From assembly GCF_015752315.1 (NCBI RefSeq), contig NZ_JADOVJ010000001.1, positions 4,518,501 to 4,582,500 on the forward strand: a DNA stretch of 64,000 nucleotides, given 5' to 3'. Positions 24,285-33,173 of the stretch are shown here, piece by piece. Position 1 is the first letter of the stretch. Every line of letters starts with the position of its first letter. This stretch comes from Nocardioides luteus. Its GTDB lineage: Bacteria > Actinomycetota > Actinomycetes > Propionibacteriales > Nocardioidaceae. The notes under the pieces were generated by a model. The model was given only the letters and a program-made list of their open reading frames with translations. It ran no database searches and had not been told where the DNA came from. The position numbers were made by a program, and so were the translations under genes.

Positions 24285-27200
24285 ATGTTCAAGAAGGTGT
24301 TGGTTGCCAACCGCGGCGAGATCGCGATCCGAGCTTTCCGTGCCGGCTTCGAGCTCGGGGCCAAGACGGTCGCCGTGTTCCCCTACGAGGACCGGGGCTC
24401 AGAGCACCGGCTGAAGGCCGACGAGGCCTACCAGATCGGAGAGCTCGGTCATCCGATCCGGGCCTACCTCGATCCCAACGCGATCGTCGAGGTCGCCAAG
24501 CAGAGTGGCGCGGACGCCATCTACCCCGGCTACGGCTTCCTCTCCGAGAACCCGGCGCTGGCCGAGGCCTGCGCTCGGGCGGGGATCACGTTCATCGGGC
24601 CTTCGGCGGAGGTCCTCACGCTGACCGGCAACAAGGCCACCGCCATCGCGGCGGCGAAGGCTGCCGGCGTACCGACCCTTCAGTCCGTCGAGCCGTCGAC
24701 CGACGTCGACGAGCTCGTCTCCGCGGCGTCCGCCCTTCCCTACCCGCTGTTCGTGAAGGCGGTCGCCGGTGGTGGCGGTCGCGGGATGCGTCGCGTCGAC
24801 GACCCCGAGAAGCTCCGCGAGGCCGTGGAGACCTGTATGCGCGAGGGCGAGGCCGCCTTCGGCGACCCGACCGTCTTCATCGAGCAGGCCGTGGTCGAGC
24901 CGCGCCACATCGAGGTGCAGATCCTCGCCGACGGCGAGGGCAACGTCATCCACCTCTTCGAGCGTGACTGCTCCGTGCAGCGCCGCCACCAGAAGGTCGT
25001 CGAGATCGCGCCCGCGCCCAACCTCGACCCCGAGCTGCGCGAGCGCATCTGTGCGGACGCGGTGCGGTTCGCCAAGGAGATCGGCTACTCGTGCGCCGGC
25101 ACCGTCGAGTTCCTGCTCGACCCCGCGGGCAACTACGTCTTCATCGAGATGAACCCGCGCATCCAGGTCGAGCACACCGTGACCGAGGAGGTCACCGACG
25201 TCGACCTGGTCCGCTCGCAGATGCGGATCGCCGCCGGCGAGACGCTGGCCGACCTCGGCCTGAGCCAGGACTCCGTGCAGCTGCGCGGCGCGGCGATGCA
25301 GTGCCGGATCACCACCGAGGACCCGGCCAACAACTTCCGCCCCGACACGGGCATGATCACCACCTACCGATCCCCCGGCGGCGCCGGGATCCGGGTCGAC
25401 GGAGGCACGACGTACGCCGGCGCCGAGGTCTCGCCGCACTTCGACTCGATGCTCGCCAAGCTCACCTGCCGCGGGCGCACCTTCGAGGACGCCGTCACCC
25501 GCGCCCGCCGGGCCGTGGCGGAGTTCCGGATCCGCGGCGTCGCGACGAACATCCCGTTCCTGCAGGCGCTGCTCGACGACCCCGACTTCATCGCGGGCTC
25601 GATCACGACCTCGTTCATCGAGACCCATCCGCAGCTGCTGACCGCGCGGGCCTCCGGCGACCGCGGCACCAAGCTGCTCACCTACCTCGCCGACGTGACC
25701 GTCAACCAGCCGCACGGCGCTGCGCCGGTCTCGCTGCACCCGTCCTCGAAGCTGCCGGCGGTCGACCTGTCGGTCGCGCCTCCGGCGGGTTCGCGCGACC
25801 TGCTGCGCGAGCTCGGGCCGGAGGGCTTCGCGGCCGCGCTGCGTGCCCAGGAGGCGGTGGCGGTCACCGACACCACCTTCCGTGACGCCCACCAGTCGCT
25901 GCTCGCGACCCGGGTCCGCACCACCGACCTGCTCGGTGTCGCCGGCCACGTCGCGCGGCTGACGCCGCAGCTGTGGTCGATGGAGGCCTGGGGCGGGGCG
26001 ACGTACGACGTGGCCCTGCGCTTCCTCTCCGAGGACCCGTGGGAGCGGCTGGCGCAGCTGCGCGAGGCGATCCCGAACATCAACCTGCAGATGCTGCTGC
26101 GCGGCCGCAACACGGTGGGCTACACGCCCTACCCGACCGAGGTCACCGACGCGTTCGTCTCGGAGGCCGCGGAGACCGGGATCGATGTGTTCCGGATCTT
26201 CGACGCGCTCAACGACGTCTCCCAGATGCGGCCGGCGATCGACGCGGTGCGTTCGACCGGGACCGCCGTCGCCGAGGTGGCGCTGTGCTACACCGGCGAC
26301 CTCTCCTCGCCCGACGAGAAGCTCTACACGCTCGACTACTACCTGCGACTCGCCGAGGAGATCGTCTCGGCCGGGGCGCACGTGCTGGCGATCAAGGACA
26401 TGGCCGGGCTGCTCCGGGCGCCTGCCGCGCGCACCCTGGTCACCGCGCTCCGCTCGCGCTTTGATCTGCCCGTCCACCTGCACACCCACGACACCGCCGG
26501 TGGCCAGCTGGCCACGCTGACGGCCGCGATCGAGGCCGGTGTCGACGCCGTCGACGCCGCCACCGCGTCCATGGCCGGCACCACCTCCCAGCCGCCGCTC
26601 TCCTCGCTGGTGGCGGCGACCGACCACACCCCGCGGGCCACCGGGCTCTCCCTGGCCGCGGTCAACTCGCTCGAGCCCTACTGGGAGGCCGTACGCCGCG
26701 TCTACGCGCCCTTCGAGTCCGGGCTGCCCGCGCCGACCGGCCGGGTCTACCGCCACGAGATCCCGGGCGGCCAGCTCTCCAACCTGCGCCAGCAGGCGAT
26801 CGCGCTGGGGCTCGGCGAGAAGTTCGAGCAGATCGAGGACATGTACGCCGCGGCCAACCAGATCCTCGGCCGCGTCCCCAAGGTCACCCCCTCCTCGAAG
26901 GTCATCGGCGACCTGGCGCTCTCGCTCGTCGCCGCAGGTGCCGACCCGGCTGCGTTCGAGGCGGACCCGGCTGCGTACGACATCCCGGCCTCGGTCATCG
27001 GCTTCCTCAACGGGGAGCTCGGTGACCCGCCGGGCGGCTGGCCCGAGCCGTTCCGCAGCAAGGCGATCGCCGGTCGCACCTGGAAGGAGCCGTCGCCGTC
27101 CCTGTCGGAGGAGGACGCCGCCGGGCTGAAGTCGGACCGTCGTGGCACGCTCAACCGGCTGCTCTTCCCCGGCCCGACGAAGGACTTCACCGAGGCGCGC

Positions 27201-27662
27201 TCGAAGTGGGGCGACGTGTCGGTGATCTCGACCCTCGACTACCTCTACGGGCTGCGCGAGGGCGAGGAGCACGTCGTCGAGATCTCCGAGGGCAAGACGG
27301 TGATCTTCGGGCTCACCGCCGTCTCCGAGCCCGACGAGCGCGGCATCCGCACCGTCATGGCGACGATCAACGGCCACCTGCGCCCGATCAGCGTGCGGGA
27401 CCGCTCCGTCGCGGCCGAGGTGGCCGCCGCCGAGAAGGCCGACCCTGCCGTTCCCGGCCAGGTCGCGGCGCCGTTCCAGGGTGTCGTCACCATCTCGGTC
27501 GCGGCCGGCGAGTCGGTCAAGGCCGGCGACACCGTCGCCACCATCGAGGCGATGAAGATGGAGGCCGCCATCACCGCACCCATCGACGGCACCGTCTCCC
27601 GCCTCGCCTTCTCCGGCACCCAGTCCGTCGACGGCGGCGACCTGGTGCTCGTGCTCGGCTGA
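24285..27662 (+). CDS. pyc: Pyruvate carboxylase
   Basis: 1125 residues, the full single-chain form. Biotin carboxylase domain 1-450 (KVLVANRGEIAIRAF, KAVAGGGGRGMRRV, RDCSVQRRHQKVVEIAPAPN, EMNPRIQVEHTVTEEVTDVD). Carboxyltransferase domain from about 520 (VTDTTFRDAHQSLLATRVRT, metal motif HLHTHD, YRHEIPGGQLSNL). C-terminal biotinyl domain with Lys1091 in IEAMKMEAAI. It makes oxaloacetate from pyruvate, bicarbonate and ATP to refill the TCA cycle. The ATG at 24285 is chosen because TACCGT is 7 nt upstream. Reading farther upstream in frame is open to 22143 but only through antisense of other genes. Monocistronic. Confidence 0.97.
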   Translation: MFKKVLVANRGEIAIRAFRAGFELGAKTVAVFPYEDRGSEHRLKADEAYQIGELGHPIRAYLDPNAIVEVAKQSGADAIYPGYGFLSENPALAEACARAGITFIGPSAEVLTLTGNKATAIAAAKAAGVPTLQSVEPSTDVDELVSAASALPYPLFVKAVAGGGGRGMRRVDDPEKLREAVETCMREGEAAFGDPTVFIEQAVVEPRHIEVQILADGEGNVIHLFERDCSVQRRHQKVVEIAPAPNLDPELRERICADAVRFAKEIGYSCAGTVEFLLDPAGNYVFIEMNPRIQVEHTVTEEVTDVDLVRSQMRIAAGETLADLGLSQDSVQLRGAAMQCRITTEDPANNFRPDTGMITTYRSPGGAGIRVDGGTTYAGAEVSPHFDSMLAKLTCRGRTFEDAVTRARRAVAEFRIRGVATNIPFLQALLDDPDFIAGSITTSFIETHPQLLTARASGDRGTKLLTYLADVTVNQPHGAAPVSLHPSSKLPAVDLSVAPPAGSRDLLRELGPEGFAAALRAQEAVAVTDTTFRDAHQSLLATRVRTTDLLGVAGHVARLTPQLWSMEAWGGATYDVALRFLSEDPWERLAQLREAIPNINLQMLLRGRNTVGYTPYPTEVTDAFVSEAAETGIDVFRIFDALNDVSQMRPAIDAVRSTGTAVAEVALCYTGDLSSPDEKLYTLDYYLRLAEEIVSAGAHVLAIKDMAGLLRAPAARTLVTALRSRFDLPVHLHTHDTAGGQLATLTAAIEAGVDAVDAATASMAGTTSQPPLSSLVAATDHTPRATGLSLAAVNSLEPYWEAVRRVYAPFESGLPAPTGRVYRHEIPGGQLSNLRQQAIALGLGEKFEQIEDMYAAANQILGRVPKVTPSSKVIGDLALSLVAAGADPAAFEADPAAYDIPASVIGFLNGELGDPPGGWPEPFRSKAIAGRTWKEPSPSLSEEDAAGLKSDRRGTLNRLLFPGPTKDFTEARSKWGDVSVISTLDYLYGLREGEEHVVEISEGKTVIFGLTAVSEPDERGIRTVMATINGHLRPISVRDRSVAAEVAAAEKADPAVPGQVAAPFQGVVTISVAAGESVKAGDTVATIEAMKMEAAITAPIDGTVSRLAFSGTQSVDGGDLVLVLG

Positions 27663-27681
27663 GCCGAAGCGTCAGCCGCGC

Positions 27682-27715
27682 CGGCCGAGATGGCACTGCG
27701 GTGCCATCTCGGCCG
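27682..27715 (+). terminator. Terminator hairpin after pyruvate carboxylase
   Basis: 15-bp perfect arms (27682-27696 / 27701-27715), loop TGCG. No U-tract. The right arm, TCTCGGCCG, leads into a repeat related to 28517-28548. Confidence 0.75.
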
Positions 27716-27739
27716 ATGCGAGCGACGCCTCGGCCGGCC
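27708..27739. repeat. CTCGGCCG-type repeat module (copy 1)
   Basis: 32-nt stretch with two CTCGGCCG cores around GACGC. It matches 28517-28548 at 27 of 32 positions. The two copies lie either side of the anchored-protein gene at 27821-28438. Confidence 0.6.
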
Positions 27740-27820
27740 CGGGAAAGCAAAAGGCATGTCCGCGAGGAGTCCCGAAGCGCTAGGTTGAGCGCACCATCAC
27801 ACGACCGCTAGGACGCCTTC

Positions 27821-28438
27821 GTGAGCAGTACGTCTCGGCAGCCCGCACCCGAGCAGGGCCCGCGCCCTACGTCTGAGAACGCAAAGAACCTCTGGAACCA
27901 CGGTCCCAACTGGATCTCCGCGATCGCCGCGCTGGTCACCGCACTGGGTCTCGGCGGCGTAGTCACTCACTTGGCCGGCTCCGATGGCTCCTCCGGTGGT
28001 TCCGCGAGCACGCCGACCGCGACCACCACCGTCACCGTCACCGCGACGGTCGATCCGTCCGGCGGCACGGCGCCCAGCGACGTCGCGAACGACGCCGACA
28101 CCGACGGGGTGCGATGGAGCGGCGAGGTCACTCTCGGGAAGCTCAACTTCGACTTCTCGCCACCCAAGGTGGCCCCGGCCAACACCGTTGGCTGGCTGCA
28201 GTCCGACATGATGTCGGTCGATGACAGCTCCGAGGTGCTGATCGCGGCCTGGCTGAGCGACTCCGCGCCCACGAAGGAGGAGTGCGACACCACTGTTGTC
28301 GAGAGCGGCGACCGGGTGGTCCAAGACCTCACCCAGGGCCTCTACGTGTGCGGCAAGACGGCTGAAGGACGCATCTTCCGCCTCGAGACACTGGCCACCG
28401 GGAACGCCATCAAGGTCGACGCGACCGTCTGGAAATAG
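27821..28438 (+). CDS. Hypothetical membrane-anchored extracytoplasmic protein
   Basis: 205 residues, not recognised. Cytoplasmic N terminus of about 30 residues (Pro- and Gln-rich), one membrane helix at about 32-50 (WISAIAALVTALGLGGVVTHL), a Ser/Thr-rich spacer (STPTATTTVTVTATV) and a compact C-terminal domain with two cysteines (KEECDTT and LYVCGKTAEGRIF) that may form a disulfide. GTG start at 27821; a near-consensus -10 (TAGGAC) ends 6 nt before it. It is flanked on both sides by related hairpin repeats. Confidence 0.72.
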   Translation: MSSTSRQPAPEQGPRPTSENAKNLWNHGPNWISAIAALVTALGLGGVVTHLAGSDGSSGGSASTPTATTTVTVTATVDPSGGTAPSDVANDADTDGVRWSGEVTLGKLNFDFSPPKVAPANTVGWLQSDMMSVDDSSEVLIAAWLSDSAPTKEECDTTVVESGDRVVQDLTQGLYVCGKTAEGRIFRLETLATGNAIKVDATVWK

Positions 28439-28452
28439 CCCGCACCGGCCGG

Positions 28453-28507
28453 CTGTGGGCGACGAGACCACAGTTTCGTCGCCCAGAACTGACGTCTCGG
28501 CCGCCAC
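28453..28507. repeat. 55-bp hairpin repeat (copy A)
   Basis: Matches the 55-bp element at 47631-47685 at 45 positions with no gaps. Contains an imperfect stem (TGGGCGACGA / TCGTCGCCCA) and the shared tail TCTCGGCCGCCAC. It lies between the stop of the anchored-protein gene and the end of the convergent lpdA gene. Confidence 0.75.
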
Positions 28508-28516
28508 AACTGACGG

Positions 28517-28548
28517 CTCGGCCGACGTGGGTGACGCCTCGGCCGACC
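28517..28548. repeat. CTCGGCCG-type repeat module (copy 2)
   Basis: 32-nt relative of 27708-27739 (27 of 32 identical), placed directly after the 55-bp element and 7 bp before the lpdA stop codon. Confidence 0.6.
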
Positions 28549-28555
28549 GGGGCGC

Positions 28556-29956
28556 CTACTCGACGTGGTGGAGGCGGCGGGCGGCCTCGGCGGTGGAGCC
28601 GGAGATCGACGGGTAGACGGTGAAGCTGTTGGCGATCTGGTCGACGGTCAGCCCGGTGGAGACCGCGAGGGTGATCGGGTGGATGAGCTCGGAGGCGCGG
28701 GGGCCGACCACGACACCACCGATGACGACGCCGGTGCCGGGACGCGAGATCAGCTTGACGAAACCGTCGGTGATGCCCTGCATCTTGGCCCGCGGGTTGC
28801 CCTTGAGGTCGAGGCGCAGGGTGTCGGCGACGACCTCGCCGGAGTCGACCTGGGCCTGGGAGTAGCCGACCGTGGCGATCTCGGGCGAGGTGAAGACGTT
28901 GGCCGCGACCTCCTTGAGGTCCATCGGGATGACCGCGTCGCCGAGGAAGTGGCGCATCGCGATCCGGCCGGCCATGGCAGCGGTCGAGGCGAGCATGAAG
29001 CCGCCGGTGCAGTCGCCGGCTGCGTACACGCCGTAGGCGGAGGTGCGCGACACCTTGTCGGTGCGGATGAACCCGCCCTCGTCGAGCTCGATGCCGGCCT
29101 CCTCCAGGCCGAGGTCCTCGGTGTTGGGGATCGAGCCGAGCGCGAGGATGCAGTGGCTGCCGGTGACCTCGCGGCCGTCGGTCAGCCGGACGGTGACGAC
29201 GTCGCCGTCGCGGGTCACCGACTCCATCCGCGACTTGCTGAGGATGTTCATGCCCTGACGCTCGAGTACGTCCTGGAGGACCGTCGCCGCGTCCGCGTCC
29301 TCGCCCGGGAGGACGCGGTCGCGCGAGGAGACCAGGGTGACCTGCGAGCCGAGGTTGAGGTAGGCGCTGGCGAACTCCGCGCCGGTGACGCCCGAGCCCA
29401 CCACGATCATGTGGGAGGGCAGCTCGTCGAGGTCGTAGACCTGCTCCCAGGTCAGGATCCGCTCGCCGTCGGGCTGCGCGGTCGGCAGCACCCGCGGCCG
29501 GGCGCCGGTGGCGATCAGGACGGCATCGTTCTCGATGGCCTCCTCGCCGCCGTCCTCGGCCCGTGTCGCGATCACCTGACGCTTGTCGGCGTCGATGCGG
29601 CCGGTGCCCTTGACGATCCGGATCCCGCGACGGGACAGCCGGCTCTCGATGTCGCTCGACTGCGCGAGCGCGAGCGACTTGACCCGCTTGTTGACGACCC
29701 CGAGGTCGGCGTAGAGCTCGGTGGCCGGGTCGCCCTGGTGGTCGCGGAAGTGGATGCCCAGGTCGCGGGCGAGCGTCATGTCGGACATCAGCTCGGCCGT
29801 GGCGATCAGGGTCTTGCTCGGCACGCAGTCGGTGAGCACCGCGCTGCCGCCGAGGCCGTCACGGTCGACGACCGTGACCTCCGCCCCGAGCTGCTGCGCG
29901 ACCAGCGCCGCCTCGTATCCGCCTGGACCTCCACCAATGATCGTCACCCGCGCCAT
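28556..29956 (-). CDS. lpdA: NAD(P)H:quinone reductase of the LpdA type
   Basis: 466-residue flavoprotein with the disulfide-reductase fold: FAD loop VTIIGGGPGGYEAALVA (residues 4-20), NAD loop IVVGSGVTGAEFASAYL and FAD site YAAGDCTGGFMLAS. It lacks the redox-active disulfide: where dihydrolipoyl dehydrogenases have CLNVGC, this has SAVLTDC, and the C-terminal catalytic HPTLSE is YPSISG. That combination is known from the mycobacterial LpdA (Rv3303c type), a quinone reductase rather than a lipoamide enzyme. ATG at 29956, with a weak -10 (AAGAAT) 7 nt upstream. The true lipoamide enzyme is at 31226. Confidence 0.88.
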   Translation of the reverse strand: MARVTIIGGGPGGYEAALVAQQLGAEVTVVDRDGLGGSAVLTDCVPSKTLIATAELMSDMTLARDLGIHFRDHQGDPATELYADLGVVNKRVKSLALAQSSDIESRLSRRGIRIVKGTGRIDADKRQVIATRAEDGGEEAIENDAVLIATGARPRVLPTAQPDGERILTWEQVYDLDELPSHMIVVGSGVTGAEFASAYLNLGSQVTLVSSRDRVLPGEDADAATVLQDVLERQGMNILSKSRMESVTRDGDVVTVRLTDGREVTGSHCILALGSIPNTEDLGLEEAGIELDEGGFIRTDKVSRTSAYGVYAAGDCTGGFMLASTAAMAGRIAMRHFLGDAVIPMDLKEVAANVFTSPEIATVGYSQAQVDSGEVVADTLRLDLKGNPRAKMQGITDGFVKLISRPGTGVVIGGVVVGPRASELIHPITLAVSTGLTVDQIANSFTVYPSISGSTAEAARRLHHVE

Positions 29957-29991
29957 GGGCCGCATTCTTCCACGCGCCCCGGAGGGCAGAG

Positions 29992-30507
29992 TCAGCCCAT
30001 CGTCTTCTGACCGTCGATGGTCTCCCGGATGATGTCGGCGTGGCCGGCGTGCTGGGCGGTCTCGGCCAGGATGTGGGCGAGGACGCGGCGGTTGGACCAG
30101 CGGGCGCCGGCCTCGAACCAGGGGGCCTCGGGAAGGGCGTGGTCGGCGTCGAGGTCGACGGTCCGGATCAGCTCGTCGGTGGCGGCGGCCACCTTCTCGT
30201 ACGCCTCGAGCACGCCCTCCAGCGTCTCGTCCTCGGCGAGCACGAAGTCGGCGGCGAACTCGGCGTACTTCTCCGGGGAGAGCTCCTGCGCGACCGTCCC
30301 ACGGACGATGAAGTCGGCCCAGCCCCGCTCGACGCCGGCAACGTGCTTGACCAGACCGCCGACGCTGAGCGCGGAGGCGGTCGGGGTGAGCCGGGCCTGC
30401 TCGTCGGTGAGGTCGCGGGCGGTGAACCGCAGGAAGCCGCGGTGCTTGGCCAGCGTCTCCAGCAGGTCGGTCCGCTCGCGGCTCAGGGTGGTGGTGGCGA
30501 CGGTCAT
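29992..30507 (-). CDS. DinB-like four-helix protein (DUF664)
   Basis: 171-residue DinB/DUF664-type metal-dependent protein. Family traits: LETLAKHRGFLRFTARDLTDEQ, metal-ligand His in VGGLVKHVAGVERGW and a second His pair in LAHILAETAQHAGHADIIRE. These proteins resemble mycothiol-dependent enzymes, and many conjugate or maturate thiols; the precise role here is unknown. GAGCTGA-type purines precede the start at 30507. Located 35 bp upstream of lpdA on the same strand and possibly co-transcribed with it. Confidence 0.87.
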   Translation of the reverse strand: MTVATTTLSRERTDLLETLAKHRGFLRFTARDLTDEQARLTPTASALSVGGLVKHVAGVERGWADFIVRGTVAQELSPEKYAEFAADFVLAEDETLEGVLEAYEKVAAATDELIRTVDLDADHALPEAPWFEAGARWSNRRVLAHILAETAQHAGHADIIRETIDGQKTMG

Positions 30508-30627
30508 CGTTCAGCTCCTTGGTCGTGTTTCCCTCTGACACCGACAACGCTAGGGGCCCTTCAGGTCAGTTTCCGTCCGCAATGAACCCGGGTCCGAAAA
30601 AGATCCGCCGGCCACTACCCTGCTGGG

Positions 30628-31161
30628 ATGACCAGCCCTGCGAACCCGACCCGGAGCGACGCGGTCCGCAACCGCGACCTGCTGGTCTCCGCTGCCCGCG
30701 AGGTCCTCGCCGAGCAGGGTCTCGACGCCCCGATGTCGGCGGTGGCCAAACGCGCCGGCGTCGGCCAGGGCACCCTCTACCGGCACTTCCCCGACCGGCT
30801 CACCCTGGCCACCGCGGTGCTGGAGGAGAACGTACGCGACATCGAGCAGGTCGCCGCCCGCCCCGACGCGACGCTGGCCGACGTGCTCGGCGTCGTCACC
30901 TGGCAGATGATCCGCTCGACCGCCTTCGTGGGCATCGTCCGGCTCAGCAACGAGGAGAGCTCCCAGCACCTCGCCGATCGCGTACGCACCGCCATCGACG
31001 GGCTCCCGAAGGAGACCCACGGCACCGACGACGTCATGCTCGCCGTCGCGATGGTCTCCGGCGCGGTGCTCGGGCCGACACCCGAGGCACGCGAGGCCAC
31101 CGCCCGCCGGGCGTGGGGCCTGCTGGGGATCGAGATCGGCCCGGTCACACCCGGCGTCTAG
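30628..31161 (+). CDS. TetR-family regulator
   Basis: 177 residues. HTH at about 34-53 (APMSAVAKRAGVGQGTLYRHFPDR) and a short C-terminal ligand domain. TACCCT at 30616-30621 is 6 nt before the ATG, a leaderless arrangement. It is divergent from the DinB-lpdA pair (120 bp away) and may regulate it. The ligand is unknown. Shorter than most TetR proteins. It ends at a strong bidirectional terminator. Confidence 0.88.
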   Translation: MTSPANPTRSDAVRNRDLLVSAAREVLAEQGLDAPMSAVAKRAGVGQGTLYRHFPDRLTLATAVLEENVRDIEQVAARPDATLADVLGVVTWQMIRSTAFVGIVRLSNEESSQHLADRVRTAIDGLPKETHGTDDVMLAVAMVSGAVLGPTPEAREATARRAWGLLGIEIGPVTPGV

Positions 31162-31175
31162 CGGGACCGGAGAAG

Positions 31176-31219
31176 CGACGAGGCCCGGATCCGCGGTCGT
31201 GCGGATCCGGGCCTCGTCG
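31176..31219. terminator. Bidirectional terminator between tetR and lpd
   Basis: 19-bp perfect arms (31176-31194 / 31201-31219), 6-nt loop GGTCGT. It separates the convergent TetR and dihydrolipoyl dehydrogenase genes. Confidence 0.9.
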
Positions 31220-31225
31220 GTGAGA

Positions 31226-32629
31226 TCAGAAGTTGATCATGTGACCCGCGATGCCGTGGACGGCCTCCTTGACCGCCTCGGAGAGCGTCGGGTGGGCGAA
31301 GATGTTGCGCGAGATCTCGTCGGCGGTCAGGTCCCACTGCTGCGCCAGGGTCAGCGCCGGGAGCTGCTCGGTGACGTCCGGGCCGATCATGTGGGCGCCG
31401 AGGAGCTCGTTGTGCTCGGCGTCGGCGACGATCTTCACGAAGCCGACCGCGTCGCCGAGGCCCTGCGCCTTGCCGTTGGCCGAGAACGGGAAGGACGCGG
31501 TCTTGACGTCGTAGCCCTTCTCCTTGGCCTGCGCCTCGGTGTAGCCGAAGGAGCCGATCTGCGGCTGGCAGTAGGTCGCCCGCGGGACCATGTCGAAGTT
31601 GATCTCCATGGTCTCGGCGCCGGCGATGGTCTCGGCGGCGACGATGCCCATGGCCTCGGCCACGTGGGCGAGCATGAACTTCCCGGTGCAGTCACCGATG
31701 GCGTACACGTTCTCGACGTTGGTGCGGCCGCGGCCGTCGATCGCGATGGCCTTGCGGTCGGTGAGCTCGATACCGACGTTCTCCAGGCCGTAGCCCTCGA
31801 CGCGCGGCGCGAAGCCGAAGGCCGCGAGGAACTTGTCGGCCTCGATGACGGTCTCCTCGCCGCCGGCGGCCGGCGCGACGGTCACCTTCACGCCCGAGCC
31901 GGTGTCCTCGACGCCCTTGACGGCGGTCGAGGTGAGGACCTTGACGCCCAGCTTCTTGTAGTGCTTGGCCAGCTCCTTGGACACGTCGGCGTCCTCGGTG
32001 GGCACCATCCGGTCGAGGAACTCGACGATGGTGACGTCGACGCCGAAGTTCTTCAGGACGTACGCGAACTCCACGCCGATCGCGCCGGAGCCGCCGATCA
32101 CGATGGACTTCGGGAGGTTGGCGTCGAGGATCTGCTCCTCGTAGGTGACAATGTTCTGGCCGTTCGGCACGACACCCGGGACGCTGCGGACCGTGGCGCC
32201 GGTGGCGATGATCAGGTTGTCGAAGGTGTAGTCGGTGTTGGCACCGTCCTTCGCGACCGTGATCGACTTCGGACCGGTCAGCGTGCCCCAGCCGTCGATC
32301 TCGGTGATCTTGTTCTTCTTCATCAGGAAGTGGACGCCCTTGACGATCCCGGCGCTCACCTGGCGGGAGCGCGCGTGGGTCGGCCCGAAGGACATCGTGG
32401 CCTCACCCTCGATCCCGAACTTCTGCTTCTCCTTCGGGTCGTTGAGGGTGTGGGCCAGCTCCGCGTTCTTCAGCAGCGCCTTGGACGGGATGCACCCGAC
32501 GTTGAGGCAGACACCGCCCCAGTACTTGTCTTCGACGACGGCGACGGACTTGCCGAGCTGGGCGGCACGGATGGCGGCGACGTAGCCACCGGGGCCAGCG
32601 CCGAGGACGAGAACATCAAAGTGGGTCAC
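31226..32629 (-). CDS. lpd: Dihydrolipoyl dehydrogenase (E3)
   Basis: 467-residue E3 of pyruvate and 2-oxoglutarate dehydrogenase complexes; reoxidises dihydrolipoamide with NAD. FAD loop [21 protein letters not shown], redox disulfide [13 protein letters not shown] loop [20 protein letters not shown] site [16 protein letters not shown], and C-terminal catalytic His-Glu in HPTLSE. The GTG at 32629 is chosen because TACCCT is 7 nt upstream; a farther in-frame start is in antisense of the neighbouring gene. No E1 or E2 genes are adjacent. Confidence 0.96.
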   Translation of the reverse strand: MTHFDVLVLGAGPGGYVAAIRAAQLGKSVAVVEDKYWGGVCLNVGCIPSKALLKNAELAHTLNDPKEKQKFGIEGEATMSFGPTHARSRQVSAGIVKGVHFLMKKNKITEIDGWGTLTGPKSITVAKDGANTDYTFDNLIIATGATVRSVPGVVPNGQNIVTYEEQILDANLPKSIVIGGSGAIGVEFAYVLKNFGVDVTIVEFLDRMVPTEDADVSKELAKHYKKLGVKVLTSTAVKGVEDTGSGVKVTVAPAAGGEETVIEADKFLAAFGFAPRVEGYGLENVGIELTDRKAIAIDGRGRTNVENVYAIGDCTGKFMLAHVAEAMGIVAAETIAGAETMEINFDMVPRATYCQPQIGSFGYTEAQAKEKGYDVKTASFPFSANGKAQGLGDAVGFVKIVADAEHNELLGAHMIGPDVTEQLPALTLAQQWDLTADEISRNIFAHPTLSEAVKEAVHGIAGHMINF

Positions 32630-32701
32630 GCATCCAAGGGTAGACCGCCAATAACAGATAGATCCCAAGCGGGTGAGGACTGGGCGGTAACCTCGTGACC
32701 C

Positions 32702-33154
32702 GTGACTCTCTACGCGGCCTATGGCGTCAATCTCGACCCGGCGCTGATGAGTGAGCGGTGTCCGCATTCGCCGTTGCGTACGACCGGGTGGCTGGACGGC
32801 TGGCGGCTCACCTTCGGGGGCGAGGACAACGTGCTCGGCGACGGTCCGACGGCGACGATCGTCCCCGACCCGTTCGAGCAGGTCTTCGTGGCGGTCTACG
32901 ACGTGGTGGACCAGGACATGGAGGCCCTGGAGAAGTGGGAGCTGGCCGACATCGGGCTCTACTTCAAGACCAAGGTGCGGATCGCCGCGCTCACGGGCGA
33001 GCTGCTCTGCGAGACCTATGTGCTGGACACGTACGAGGGTGGCATCCCCTACGCGCGCCACCTGGGCGCGCTGGCCGACGCCGCCGAGGCGGCCGGGGCT
33101 CCCGACGACTACGTGCATGCGCTGCGTACGCGCCCGTGCCGGTCAAACGACTGA
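32702..33154 (+). CDS. Gamma-glutamylcyclotransferase-like protein
   Basis: 150 residues of the GGCT-like fold: [22 protein letters not shown] at the N terminus (compare Y-G-S-N-L of the family), then FTFGGEDN-type strand, DMEALEKWE with the conserved catalytic-type Glu, and YVLDTYEGG. The family cyclises gamma-glutamyl amines or peptides; the substrate here is unknown. The likely promoter TAACCT (32688-32693) leaves only 8 nt before GTG, so it is probably leaderless. Divergent from lpd, and followed 19 bp later by the nucleoside phosphorylase gene. Confidence 0.8.
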   Translation: MTLYAAYGVNLDPALMSERCPHSPLRTTGWLDGWRLTFGGEDNVLGDGPTATIVPDPFEQVFVAVYDVVDQDMEALEKWELADIGLYFKTKVRIAALTGELLCETYVLDTYEGGIPYARHLGALADAAEAAGAPDDYVHALRTRPCRSND

Positions 33155-33173
33155 GCGAGTCTAGAATCAGCGA

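Noticed and set aside
24399..27377. 992-codon minus-strand frame opposite pyruvate carboxylase
   Set aside because: Shadow of the pyc gene, whose domains match throughout; the antisense translation is Arg/Gly/Asp-rich and has no family features.
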